Source: Calycina herbarum | Lineage: Eukaryota > Ascomycota > Leotiomycetes > Helotiales > Pezizellaceae | Reading direction: 5' to 3' | Assembly (NCBI GenBank): GCA_001414485.1 | Contig: LLEY01000123.1 | Span: 1-64,000 of the forward strand | Length of the DNA: 64,000 bases | Shown: piece after piece, positions 35,101-46,168 of the stretch | Position numbering within the stretch: the first letter of the stretch is position 1 | How the letters are laid out: each line of letters starts with the position of its first letter | Position numbers and translations under genes: made by a program | The notes under the pieces: model-generated | The model's input: only the letters and a program-made list of their open reading frames with translations | Database searches by the model: none | What the model was told of the DNA's origin: nothing

Positions 35101-35428
35101 CATCTTCTCCCTTGAAACTTTTCAAGCCCATGACCTATCGAATTCTGCGGCGCAACGACAACTTTTTGGACCATCGTGAACATTGGTCGATGCGGACATC
35201 TTGCTAAGCATCGTGATTAATTTGCGTTAATATATCCCGCTTGTATTAATCTGCTTAAGGTTGAAAGTCAATATGCTTATATCGACCTCGACTCATAGCT
35301 CACTATCTCTCTCAACGGGAGAAAATGGTCTCCCACGTGAAATACTTGCGCCGCACCATGTATTTGAAATAGTGACAGTCTTAATTTTAGACCTTTCATG
35401 GACGATCAGACCGCAGTGAGCCTCAAAG
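32198..35428. other. Long intergenic region, no confirmed gene
   Basis: About 3.2 kb upstream of the 7-TM gene. Frames such as 32271-32687 (minus), 32760-33206 (minus), 32872-33273 (plus), 33611-33913 (plus) and 34862-35179 (plus) overlap each other in opposite directions and lack motifs. The first 300 bp should include the promoter and leader of the 7-TM gene. Confidence 0.35.
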
Positions 35429-35746
35429 ATGTGGTTACCATTGGCCATGCGGGGTCGTGTTTCCACCGGCATACTTGAGGCAATTAATGCATTAAATCCC
35501 ATCCTTTCACCACCACAATTGCCAGTGAGTCTAGAATCGACCCGAGAGGTGATTAGTCGTATACAATGGGAAGCTCGGTGATTGGAGACGAGGAAGAAAG
35601 TGAGGAAAATGTACGATAAGTTCATGACTAAGAAGAAGGATCTCGAAATTGAAATGGTTTGCTTGGCCTGGACCAAAGCAGAAACCATGATACACTTGAT
35701 GCTTTTTTCTTCGTCCCAGGTCAAGACGACGCGTCAACTGTCTTGA
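35429..35746 (+). pseudogene. Small helical protein, interrupted by one in-frame TGA
   Basis: From ATG 35429 a frame of 106 codons runs to TGA at 35744, broken once by TGA at 35579-35581. Both halves read as one protein: the first has GILEAINALNPILSPPQLP and ESTREVISRIQWEAR, the second LETRKKVRKMYDKF and KKKDLEIEMVCLAW, an amphipathic, charged helix. A change of CGA (Arg) to TGA would explain the stop, as would a RIP-type or spontaneous C to T transition. No splice pair removes it. The minus-strand frames 35293-35724 and 35531-35755 lie antisense. No family is recognised. It could be a young pseudogene or a chance frame. Confidence 0.35.
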
Positions 35747-36530
35747 TGTGATCATCAGGAGATCTTTTTGATGTACAGCAGCATAAAAAGGACGTGGGGT
35801 AAACAGTGAATATCATCGGAAAAGGACAAAAGAAGCCCAATATCATGCTATGAAAATCCCAATCGAGGTAATTCTATTTCCGAATACCTCTGATTTGGGA
35901 CTACGAGTGGAGAAGCTGCATTGTACCAAGCTTTTGAGATAATTCTCCTATTAAGTGGGAAATGGTAACCGGTAGCCGTTTGAAGATTTGAGAATTCGAG
36001 GACAGGGCAGAGGGCCAGGTATTAATGCATTGAGCCGTACCTTGACGGTGATCTGATGAAAGAAACATATCGACGCCCGCCCTGCCAACCAAGTGGCAAA
36101 GTCAAACAGGAATTCCAACGAACTATAGCATGTCAACTATTCATAACAGTCGATCTTTAACGGGTGACAAATTTGCCAAATACCTGCTGACTTTGCCGTT
36201 CTGTGATGTCAGTCACCACGGAGGATGGTATACCCAGAGCAATATAATCCGAGATGGATCCCACGCCGCTGATGTACCGCATGAAAGCTGCAGAGATGCT
36301 GGTGTCCAAGTTGGTTCGCTATCCTTCCTTGATAGGTGGAAGTATTGTGAAAATACTCCAGTCTCACAGCTCATGATCTTTCAATTGACTCCGATGGTCG
36401 AGGCATGAATCACAAGTATATTCCGACATATCTTTGCCAAGGGTTTCCACCTTTTGCCTCTCATATTCGCCCCCCAAATATCAATCATCTTCGGATGTAT
36501 GGATCGATACGTTGTCCAGCTGTGTATCTC
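35747..36530. other. Intergenic, no gene seen
   Basis: About 780 bp of mixed composition; a 92-codon plus-strand frame (36130-36408) has no recognised features. It should contain the 3' flank of the EBP-like gene. Confidence 0.35.
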
Positions 36531-37326
36531 CTACTTTTTCTTTTGCTTGTGCTTCTCCTGGGCGGCTGATATGACTCCGTAGCGTACCATACACGCGTTC
36601 TGGATATCTTTGTATGCAACCCACATTGCGTAAAGAGGCAAAAAGACCCAGAGCATGTTGAAGAACACCAGATATACCCACAAAAACATGAAGTTGCTTC
36701 CGTCGAGATTTTGATTCATCGTAAGCCATTCCGGGGCAAAGGTCATGAAACCTGTGTATGTTCTGTCAGCCAATGCAAATCAACCAACATCGTGAGAGAA
36801 ACGAACCTCCGTAGATCTCCCCAGTGGCCAGAACAATCATCCAGAAACTAACACGCCAATCCCTCTTCGCAATGCCATAACAAATCCAGGCAGCAAGTGG
36901 CCCCGCTACCAGGACGGTCAAGAGTTCTAGGCTGATCACCGTGAGATCTGCACCCGCCCATCGTTTGTCCGCTTGGGCGTAGACCATCCATAACTTCGAC
37001 GCCCAATTGTCCCCGTATGCAGCTCCATGTAGTCTATCGCTTTGTCCCAGGAAGTTCGTGATCGATGCTGGATAGTGGATCGCAGAATCAAAGGGCTTGG
37101 ATGTGAAGAAACAATTGTAGAGGTAGGATCCTTCGAAGATAGTATGGATCAGGAAATCGAAGGCGTGCCAGATGAAAAGGATGCGGAAACGAGGGGCGGT
37201 TGATGGTGTCAACGCGTAGAGGGAAATGATGTATGCGGAGGTGAGAATCGCAAGGACTGCGATGAGGGAGACGATAGTTGTCGTGTCGATTACATCCATA
37301 ATGGAGAATTCGGCAGAGGAAGCCAT
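36531..37326 (-). CDS. Emopamil-binding-protein-like (EXPERA) membrane protein
   Basis: Two exons (36807-37326, 36531-36751) across a 55-bp intron encode 246 residues from ATG 37326. Four or five hydrophobic segments alternate with conserved polar motifs of the EXPERA/EBP family: WHAFDFLIHTIFEGSYLY (the His and Glu residues matching the sterol-isomerase active site), DNWASKLWMVYAQADKRW, a Glu-containing helix (LTVISLELLTVLVAGPLAAW) and NFMFLWVYLVFFNMLWV. It ends in a KHKQKKK tail, typical of ER retention by a C-terminal lysine-rich signal. Animal EBP is a delta8-delta7 sterol isomerase; fungi normally use unrelated ERG2 for that step, so the substrate here is uncertain. The frame is open upstream to 37443, but the first well-placed ATG before the membrane part is 37326. 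Confidence 0.85.
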
Positions 37327-37928
37327 CGTGGCGCGATTTTGAAGCAACGAAGCTTTGGGGGGGGGGGCAATATCGCGATGATTCGAACAAGAAGTAAGAT
37401 GGAGAAAGGCCCTGGATAGCTTCAACCAGCTAGGTTCGACCACTGAGTTGTGGTTGAATTAAAAGTTGGGAGCTGGAGCGAGCTCCTACCTTGTTGGTGT
37501 TTTTGTGGGTCCAATCTGCTCGCATCTTGGGCAGCTGGGCTGCCAGTATATAGAGTCGTACTCCTTTACGGAATTCTCTATTCCCTCACCTCGACTGAAA
37601 GAATATCAATACTATTAAACTAAACCTAGATATACCCTACCAGCCTTCCATCGACAATCAAAACACATCTCCGGACATACAAACGAGTGGAATCAAGGTG
37701 ATGATCGAATATATAGCCATTGTATTTTTTGTTGGGGACTATGTCCCTTTTCTCGGAGACACTAGTGGTAAAACACATAGTAGCAACTGTCAAGAAAGTT
37801 GGCCCAATATTTCACCCAAGTCACACCAGGCTCCCCACTCATATCTATATACCACAATTAAGCAATTGTTGGCATCAACAACACACGTTGATCTGGTCCA
37901 GCAGCCTAGGCGCAAGCACAATCTCGCT
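37327..37928. other. Upstream region of the EBP-like gene
   Basis: Contains a run of nine G (near 37358-37368) shortly upstream of the ATG and a TATA-like word (GTATATAGAG near 37547). No further gene was seen. Confidence 0.4.
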
Positions 37929-38030
37929 GGTTTGGTTCCTTATTTCTACGCAATTTCGGATGGTTTGGTACCTTATCCCTACGCCACTATCGAATGGTTT
38001 GGTTCGGTCCCTTATTCCTACGGCTTCTTT
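37929..38030. repeat. Imperfect three-copy minisatellite (33-35 bp unit)
   Basis: Three head-to-tail copies beginning GGTTTGGTTCCTTAT or a close variant, at 37929-37961, 37962-37995 and 37996-38030. Each includes a TTCCTACGC-type core. The plus-strand frame across it (137 codons from 37698) repeats LVPYxYA, but there is no other evidence of a gene, so a non-coding minisatellite is the simpler reading. Confidence 0.6.
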
Positions 38031-38512
38031 TTTTTGGATTCTTTACTAGTAGTCCAACACAGTAAAGTAATCGTGTATTTTCTACTCGGAATAATGCTCT
38101 TTTTTGTATGAATCACAGCCAGATAGAGAACAGTAGATGTATCACAATAGATCACAACTACCAAGTCCCGTGTAAGCTAAAAGGTCAATCTCTTACTACA
38201 ACCTTGGGGTTTATTGTATAATATTTGGTCGCCTTTCCCAATTGTCGACACAGAGGGACTAATGAGATGTGAAGACTGGCATGTTGAAATAGTTCATGTT
38301 CAATAACAGCTGAGTTTCTACATGAGCACTGACGAAGAACCATCTAATATTCTTCGACGGCATTGATTCCCAATATATCACTCTGGAGAATTCCGCATTT
38401 CGTAAGACATGTCTCGTTTATTCTATACAACAAAGCTTCCCCAGCAGTTCCAACATCTCTTTTCCCCTCGCTTAATATCTTCCCCTCGACCACCCTTGCG
38501 AACCAAAATAAC
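38031..38512. other. Intergenic, no gene seen
   Basis: AT-rich flank between the minisatellite and the 3' end of the secreted-protein gene. Nothing recognised. Confidence 0.4.
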
Positions 38513-38967
38513 TTAGAGTCCGAGCGCAGAGTTGAATGCGGTGGCAGTGGTGGCGTCCTTAGTTCCTGTTACGGGGTTAGTGTTATTAGGGAGAGTGAGA
38601 TTAAGAGTTTATTACCCAAAGAAGCAACAGTTGCCTTAGCTGTGAGGCAAAGGTCCTTTGCGGCTTGGTTGGCGGCGCATACGTTTGTAAGTTGGTCGCA
38701 AATTCGGTTGGTGATGATGTTTGGGTTCAAAGCATCCTGCTGTCCCTGAGCGACAACTGGGTCGGTAGGCAAGAAGGTTCCTTCAGTCGCCTTTCGTCCA
38801 GCTCGTCCGAGTTGGAAGTCCATCGATGGGTCGCAGGTACCGAAATCTGCTCCACCAGTCGCAGCGGCACCAGCAGTTGCGTTGGCGGCTGCGCGTGCTT
38901 GGAATGGGATGCTGGAAGCGGTTGCCAAAGAGGCGGCGAGGAGGAGGATAATAGATGGAGTATACAT
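38513..38967 (-). CDS. Small secreted protein, conserved fungal type
   Basis: Two exons (38616-38967, 38513-38565) across a 50-bp intron (GTAATA donor, AACAG acceptor, CTAAC branch) encode 134 residues. A signal peptide (MYTPSIILLLAASLATASS) is followed by an Ala/Gly-rich spacer. The conserved core begins FGTCDPSMDFQLGRAGRK, continues FLPTDPVVAQGQQDALNP, and ends ITNRICDQLTNVCAANQAAK. Four cysteines suggest two disulfides. The core resembles a family of small secreted or cell-wall proteins widespread in Pezizomycotina; I cannot name a domain or activity. The intron-spliced last 18 residues (GTKDATTATAFNSALGL) look coding, which supports the model over the unspliced frame. Confidence 0.8.
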
Positions 38968-40772
38968 TTTGAAAAAAGTATTAAAAAAGTAAAGACCGGC
39001 TAGCAGTGTAAAGTGGTAAAAGTGTGAGAGAGAATGGAATAAGTTCGCAGAACTTGTTAAAGAATGTTTTAAAGAATGGAAATGTTGGGCTACTGGAGTA
39101 AAGTGATGCTTGAATAGGGAAGAAAAAATATTATCCAGCTGGAAAGGCAGTTATACTTATGCCAAAATGTCCTCGCAAGAGCGGAGATTACTGCCAACGA
39201 TCGTCTATCGTGATGCGACGAAATACCCCATCTCAACCTTGGTATCCAATTGAAAATATGGATGAGACGCTGGTACAACAGGATTTTCCTGGGCAATACT
39301 GCTTTCATCCGAACACTCTGACACGATTGACGTGGACTTGCGATGAATATTTTGATCACCACATGGTTGAATTGAGGTTGAGGTTTCAGAAAGCCCTCGT
39401 CGGCTCTCAGATCCGAGACGTGACAGGGAACGTGCCACCACCGTGGGGACATCTTGATCACGCGTGCTTTGACACCACCAAAAAATGAGTTCAGCAGAAT
39501 AAGAAATGTTCCGAATGCGGTCAGTAAGTTCCTTAGCTCGGGTAGAGATGCATTTCGTGAAGTTCATTTACTAGAAGCACCCGGGCTCTATAGTGTGTTT
39601 AAGCGAGCCCCGGGACTTCCTGTCAACACTTGAGGCTGAAAGCGCTAAATATAATTGTATGGCGAATCTTCTAGGTTTTATGTAGATACATTCTCAAACA
39701 GTAAAATGAAAGCAGTATTTTTCAAGTCATCTTTGTGTATGTATCGTTACCCAAGCGCTGTCGTTTATGACTGCTTTTTGGTTCCTCCAAATTGTATAAT
39801 TACCATCATGGGTTTTGATATAGTCAAATTCAGAGTCTTGGTTTCCACGACACTGAGGAGTTTCGGGTTAGACTGAAATGCACCACAGTTTTCGCTCTGA
39901 GAAAACTTTGATAAATGACATGCTGTTTGCTGATAAAAAGCAATCATAGACTACCTATCAATTTGACAAGCGGGGAAGAAAACCCGGTTCGAATAGCCTG
40001 AATTGAAGAAGTCTAAGTGTCTAGTGACAGAATTTCCTAGGCACTTATCTTAGAATCCAGTTGCAAAATTCTTGAGACTTTTCTATGCTAGGGTAGAACT
40101 ACACAAAGTTTGCTGTCGAATTATATTCTACTGTAGAAAGGATTTAGACTTAGCAACTTTCGAAATGGTAACTATCAAAATCCCTCAGGCATAGAAATGA
40201 GCTCAGGAAGAAGACTATCTCACCATCACCAATAGGCAAGTCAGCAAACACGCGACAGTTGTAAATTTCAAGATATCGTCGGGAAGTGTAATCATCGCAG
40301 CGTGTATTAATTATACCAATGGTAAGTGGACTGTAATATGTCAGTAAAAGACCCTTTTCGCAAAGATGACTGACCAAGTACTAAAACTGCACGTTTTGTT
40401 GAGATATATAATTATCGTTTCGGTTGGAATTACTCTCTTTCGCAGCTCATCTGGCATTTTAGCATCGAGGAATTCATCTGTACCGTTATAACTCCTTGTA
40501 TGTTCACTTCTATTTTACTACATTTCTAATTCATCAGTCAGATGCTTTCGCTGAGTGAGAAATCATCTTCAAGATCTCCACTTGAACCCGTCTCAAGCAG
40601 AGGTTGACATCTGGAATTCCATGGAAGTTCCAACCTATATTCTGGAAGGCTCCTAACTTTTTAAAAATTTACGCAAGAATTACAGGGTGGAGTATAGGTA
40701 AAGGGAATATACCATAAACTTCGGAACGGATAACCCCCATTTACGTGAGACCTCAAAGCTCATTGGGGTCGC
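38968..40772. other. Intergenic, no confirmed gene
   Basis: About 1.8 kb. A 109-codon plus frame (39159-39488) opposes 123- and 120-codon minus frames; none has a recognised motif. From 39600 the DNA is AT-rich without long frames. Confidence 0.4.
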
Positions 40773-41078
40773 TACAAGGGCTAATATGTATCGAGTGCCA
40801 CGGCGGGGTCGGTCTCAGGCTGCTCACACACCAAATTTACTACTGTAAAATGTGGTGCTTACAAAATCTACGATTTTAAGGTATTATACAACGGAGAGCT
40901 TTCATCTTCTTCACAGGTTATTAACTTGCTATTTCTCCTTCGCATCAAGCTGTTTTAGTCTTATTTGGACGTGTGGCTAACTTATAATATATTTATAAAA
41001 ATTAGGTGTTTTGGTGAGATTTCGTTAAAAAGAGTACTGCGCTTGGTCCGTGGCACTCAATACATATTAGCCCTTGTA
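40773..41078. mobile_element. 306-bp MITE with 31-bp terminal inverted repeats
   Basis: The left end (40773-40803) begins TACAAGGGCTAATATGTAT and the right end (41048-41078) is its reverse complement with one mismatch (C/T) in 31. Taking the outermost TA at each side as the duplicated target leaves inverted repeats beginning CAAGGGCTAATATG, the pattern of Tc1/mariner-derived MITEs. The interior is AT-rich and has no open frame. It sits in gene-free DNA. Its ends are unrelated to those of the element at 1763-2216. Confidence 0.85.
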
Positions 41079-41798
41079 CCGCATGCTTCTTGATTCTTTA
41101 TCACCTCAACTCTAAGTAGGAGTTAAGAAAGTGAGTCCCTTGGTAAGTTCACCCTCGAAGTCGCGTGCAAATACCGATGGAACCAGATGCCAACCGCTGT
41201 CTCCAAGAACTCTACGAAGGAGTACAAAGTTGACCTTCTTCTGGAGAAAGCAGAATTAGAGAGACAAAATAAGGGATAGACCACAAATAATTTTTCAGCA
41301 GATGGACAGAATGTGAAGAAAGAGAGTTCTTATTTGTAAGTTCGCGTGTTTAGGTATAAGTTGGATGTTTAACCTCTTGTCTTTATTCTCCACAATAAAA
41401 TGAAGTAATGAGATAATTTGAACTATAGATACTGTCTGGCAGAATATAGGGAAGTAATGGTTGTGAATTTGTAATTACCTTCACACGAAGACATCTTCCA
41501 TAAAAATGAGTCTAGAAACAAGTTAGCTTGTTCAATTATTTCGATATTCAGAGTCGTTGTAGCCAAACAACTGACATAACCCAAAGACGGTGAGATACTG
41601 ACTCAGTAAGAGGCTTCCATTGCTCCCAAAGAACAATCAAACTAAATCCCCACACCACAAGGAATGAAAGCAGCAAGGAAGTATCGCAAACGAAACCAAA
41701 AATAGTAAAGTGATCGCTTACCACTTTTTTGTAAATATACACCATGTCCAGCTTAATTCCATATTTCAATGAATTGAATTTCTCAATATATTCACAGA
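41079..41798. other. Intergenic, no gene seen
   Basis: AT-rich, no coding features; includes the 3' flank of the downstream minus-strand gene. Confidence 0.4.
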
Positions 41799-42740
41799 TC
41801 AATCAGAAACGTTCATCTCCCCATCCTTCTGACCAACCTCGGTCTCTCCAGCATCAGCTTTTGCAGCCTTCTCAGCCTTCTCCTTCAACCTTCTCTTAAC
41901 CTTCTTCTCCCTATTTCTCCTAGTCCTCTTCTCCTTATCCCCTTCCTCCTTTCTCTCTTCCTCAACCCTCTTCTTCTCCCTCACCTCTTCAAGAGCCCTC
42001 TGTCGTTTCCTCAAAATAATCCGTCTCTTCTTCCCGGGTTTCTTCTTTCCTGCCTTCTCTTCATCCTTACTAAGCAATACCTCCTTCCCTTTTCTATTCT
42101 TCCCAACACTCTTCAGGACTGTGACTCGCCATGGAACTTCCAACCCCCAATTCCTCGATGCGGCGAGCTTTAATATATCTTCCCCACTAATTGCAACCCG
42201 TTGGAGCCCTTCTTTACCGCCTGATATGGAGTTTGCATCCCAGAAGTAATATCCTTCACCCCTCCCTTTTCCTATGAATGCGCCTTCACCTAGGTCCTCC
42301 CCTTCTTCATCCACGAGGATGATTTTTTGTGTAGTTTTCCCATCCTCAGCCGTCGATTTATCTCCCGAGGAAAAGAGGCGGAACTCGAATTCCCTCTCGC
42401 CATCTTCTTCCCCATATTCTTCTTCATTATCGGCATTTATATCAATGGGTGATGGTTTTTTCGTAGTCGCATTCGCAGCCGTGAATTCCACGCCCCCAAA
42501 TAATTCCGCGAACCTCTCGTTTGCGATTCTCTCCCGCTCTCTGAGGGCTGCTTCATCCTCCACATTTTCGGGCGAGGACGACCTGGATGGTGATCGCGAG
42601 TGTGAATAGAGATCGCTCCTTCGAACGCTGGATATGGTAACATTAGCAAACCATCCATTAAGGTGCCCCTCCCTCTGCCATCATCTTGTCCCCCCGCGCA
42701 GGAAAGAGACTCACCGCTTAGCATCCGGAACCTCAAACAT
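41799..42740 (-). CDS. Basic coiled-coil protein, DUF2011-like
   Basis: Two exons: a short first exon (42715-42740, MFEVPDAKR) and 41799-42627, joined across an 87-bp intron (GTGAGT donor, ATCCAG acceptor) for 284 residues. The N-terminus (MFEVPDAKRVRRSDLYSHSR) and the EFEFRLFSSGD segment near residue 90 fit the fungal DUF2011 family as I remember it. A folded middle (FIGKGRGEGYYFWDANS, then NWGLEVPWRV) is followed by about 110 residues dominated by Lys/Arg/Glu (for example RRIILRKRQRALEEVREKKR), predicted to be a long charged helix with nuclear or nucleolar localisation signals. A role in ribosome biogenesis or RNA binding is plausible from composition only. The longer first-exon model is favoured because it restores the conserved start. 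Confidence 0.8.
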
Positions 42741-44166
42741 CTTCTTGGTTTCAATAAGAGCTCTTCTCAAATTCGCTCTCCCTGTTTGTTGTCGAGCTCA
42801 ATTCGCATATACTCAACGTCATCTTGATGTTGTGCTCTCAACCCTACTGGGTTCCTCCCGAGTCGTCTCCCGTCGAAATCTTTTTACCCGAACCCGCTCC
42901 GCTCCGCTTCGCTCTTCATCCGAACCCGACTTTCCTCCCGACTCCCGCAGGTCGAAAAAATAAGCTTAAAACATCAGACGAACGCTCTCCAAGGTTCGGT
43001 AATTCTTGTTCGGGTATCACTAACACTTGCACAAAAATCCAGAGCGCCAATAAATCAAAGTTACGCCCAGGAACCTTTCTCCGTAAACGAACTATCGGGC
43101 GTTTTTTTTTCTAGAATTCAATAGTCTCCAACACCCCGCCACCGCCGATTTTTGTTAGGACCCCTGTCCTGGTTTCCCGTCAGTTGTTTCACCCTAAAGT
43201 CCACGGCCGTAACCACTTTTTCCCTTGGGCTTGGGTTTGGTCTGTTCGCACGAGGGGGGAAAAACTCCAATTTTACAGCAAGATTTAGGGCCATTAGGTT
43301 GCGCCGCGGCAAGCGTAAACTACGGGAGTACGCGTCACTAAGGAAAAGCTTATTGTATCGACAGACAAGGGGAGGGTGAAGAAATACCCCTCCGAAGGTC
43401 AAAAAGTAGGTTGAGGAGAAGTCTGATGTGTTGAGCAGTGGAAGTGCAATTACCTCAACCAGAGTAAAGAGTCTGTGGGATATCCAAACTCTCGATAGCC
43501 CACAAAGAATAAATGTACCAGCAGAAAATGAACGATAGATTAATGCTAGGGGTATATCGTGCTGTGCTTTTCCCAAAAAGATATTGTTCCAAAAAAGCGC
43601 CGTCGCTAAGTAGTGAGTCCCTACTTTCACAAACGAATCCACCTAAAAGAAAAGACGCAAATCATCGCATTTTATCAACAGAAAAGAAAAACAATAAAGG
43701 GGGATGCTCCAACTCTATCCATTCCAATCCAGTTCTCATAAAAAATATCGGCGTGTCAGTCAAAAAAAGGTTATCAATTTCATCATAAGGCTCTGTTTTG
43801 CCAAAGATTTCCCCCCGCGCCCGCTCCTTCCCATCCCATTCCCATTCAATATCCCCCCATCGCTTCAGCAAAACTCCCTACTCCTCGATCCCCACAATGC
43901 CCCCTACCCTAAATTTGCCCCCCTAAAGTACCTGGGGCCCAACACCGTTGTTTGATCAAATATTACATGAGATGTACATTAGGTTAAAGTTGTGATGGGT
44001 GTGGTTGAAATATAATGCAATCATGTTCTTGTTCCTGTTCCTTTTTTGGTTTTATGCAATTTTCGTTTCGCTCTCGTTCAAGTTCGTTCCTGCTGACTGA
44101 CTGACTCCTCGCTTCATCCCATTCTCCTCGCCTCAATGGAGTAGATGATGTTGTAGAGTAAGTGCG
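42741..44166. other. Intergenic, no confirmed gene
   Basis: About 1.4 kb. A 174-codon minus frame (43118-43642) begins at GTG and shows no motif; plus frames at 42634-42963 and 43513-43788 are also featureless. The promoter of the DUF2011-like gene and the 3' flank of the NDT80-type gene should be here. Confidence 0.4.
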
Positions 44167-46168
44167 CTACTCTTGCCCCTGGCTCCAAGTGTAATGCTGT
44201 TGCTGCTGCTGAGATTCTTCCTTCGTATACTGCGTTTCGTTATGGAAGTCGTAATGAGCAACACTTGGTGCTGGCTGCGCCGAAGTCCCATAAACAGCCC
44301 CCGCATCAGACCCAGTAGTCCAAGGATGGATCGGAACTGGATTCGGGAAGTAATCTGGTCCTCTGGATGGCATTGGCTCCGATGGTCCGCTATAAGGGGG
44401 TGCGAACCGAGTTGAATTCGTATACTGTTCTCCATGATAACTACCAGTTGGAAGTTCAGGCGGTGCAACGTGGCGTGGAGATTTTGCAGGCCGTGGGTTA
44501 CTGTCGATAAAACGGATTGGAGGGCCTCCAGTAGGTGGTGCTGAAGCTGGGTGATAAACGTACTGTTGCTGCCGAAGTGGAGTTTGAGAAGGCGCCATCG
44601 CCACTGGTGGTGGATGCGAAGTGGTGTGAGAAGGATCCGCGTTGGACTGATTAATGTGCAGGTAATTCTCTAACCCAACAGCAGGAGCAGGATAATTTGG
44701 TGTATTTGGTGCTGTACTTTGATCTGGTGTTGTATGCTGTGCGTTCCAAGTTGGATAGGTTCTAATCAATGTCAGTCCGAGCGTCAAAAAGCAAATTCTA
44801 TGGCGTGGACAAGCCTGTCTCAAGCAGAGCCACAGGCCTTCCACAGGGCTTGGTTTCGGGAAATTGATTCAACATTGTTATCCAAGCGTCCAAGGAATAA
44901 TAAAAAAAGAAAACTTACGACTGCCGGATCAACGATGGAGACCCAGGAATGTTTCCAGAATCAAAGGTAAATGGAGAACGAGGGAGTTCAAGGGCACTCG
45001 TTTTCAACGACTTTGCTGATTTTCCTTCTCCACTGATACCCACAGGCATGTTGGTCGTTGCAACATGAAGCTCTGGAGGCTGCCCGCGCGAAGAAGAAGA
45101 CCCAACCAGAGGGATTTCTTTCCGTGCTTGGAAATTTCGAGGACTGCGACCTCGAACGACAATCGGTGCAGTCGATGTTTCACACACATTGACTTTGGTA
45201 CCATTCGCTAAAGTACCGACGACATTGAGGTGGAGAGTGAAATGCTGTTGGAGTTCACGTCTGCGCCCGTTGTTTGCCGTTGCAATTCGGAACTGAAGCC
45301 TGCGATAGGCGATGGGGAAGACAGTCAAATCGCTGTTGGCGTCTCGGCCATCATCCAACGGTTCGAGGGGTATTGGTGTTGGCTCACTCTCTTGGCCCGG
45401 TCCAACCTCTGGAGAATTCGGAGGAGGTGTTTTCCAAGGAATGACAATTAGTTTTACAACATGTCCATCAACAGACTCTGTGGCCGAAATAGTTACTTCC
45501 AAAGAGTCGATGGGCACTCTCTCCCCTCGTTCCGTTATCAGGGACATTGGACCTCGCGGCGTAGTAACATTACCAGAGATTTGAAAGAGATTTCGTCGAT
45601 AACAAGTCAGCTCGGGTTGTACAAGATGAGGTTCGCTGGATGGAGTTGCTAGTTCTGACAAGAAAAACATCCCATGAATCTGTGCTGCTAGCTCAATTTG
45701 CGCTACTCGTCCTTGGTGATCCAGAATCGTCCGTTTTTCGGGCTGTCGGGCAAAGCAAAGCAGTCGATGATCCTGGTTGATTGCGGGCTTCGGATCCACT
45801 GGTAAATCTTCTCGAAAATCCTGTACATTTTCGACGTACGGTAGCCCCTCCCCCGAATGAAAAGCCCTCTTCAACGAAGGATAACTGTGGTGGCTATTGA
45901 GACCGGGTGGGGAAGCTGTCAAGACACCATTTCCATCCCGTGGCGAAGGTCGAGTATGGATGGAGGGAATGTCCATAGATCGATAGGCACCCTTTTGTGG
46001 TCGACCATGATAGGGAATCGATAAGGGGGGAGCGACATAACTTGACTCATATGGTGGAGGATGAGTTGATGATGGATTAGGTGGCTGAAGGCTGTAGCCT
46101 TGCCAAATCGAGTTTTCCGAGTCCTCTGGCTTTATGTTTGCCATCGTTAACGAGTGTGTCCGGGACAT
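44167..46168 (-). CDS. vib-1: NDT80/PhoG-like (p53-like) transcription factor, VIB-1/XprG type
   Basis: Two exons (44919-46168, 44167-44761) across a 157-bp intron encode 614 residues. Residues about 135-340 form the NDT80 DNA-binding domain: KRTILDHQGRVAQIELAAQ, HGMFFLSEL, PELTCYRRNLFQISG, ESVDGHVVKLIVIPWKTPPP, RRLQFRIATANNGRRRELQ and APIVVRGRSPRNFQARKEIP. This close match is to VIB-1 of Neurospora and XprG of Aspergillus. These regulate extracellular proteases and secondary metabolism on starvation, and VIB-1 is needed for heterokaryon-incompatibility gene expression and cell death. The second exon begins TYPTWN, matching the SYPTWN junction of the family, and is Pro/Gln-rich, ending in a QQQQQ stretch typical of an activation domain. 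The upstream in-frame TTG at 46183 is not needed. The upstream intergenic region is unusually long (about 2.8 kb). Confidence 0.92.

Noticed and set aside
43118..43642. 174-codon minus-strand frame as a gene
   Set aside because: Starts at GTG, Phe/Leu-rich translation of a T/C-rich region, no motif or splice support.
44167..46168. Velvet-family (VosA/VelB) protein
   Set aside because: The first impression of a developmental DNA-binding protein did not hold: the RRLQFRIATANNGRR and APIVVRGRSPRNF motifs are NDT80/PhoG-specific and velvet motifs are absent.
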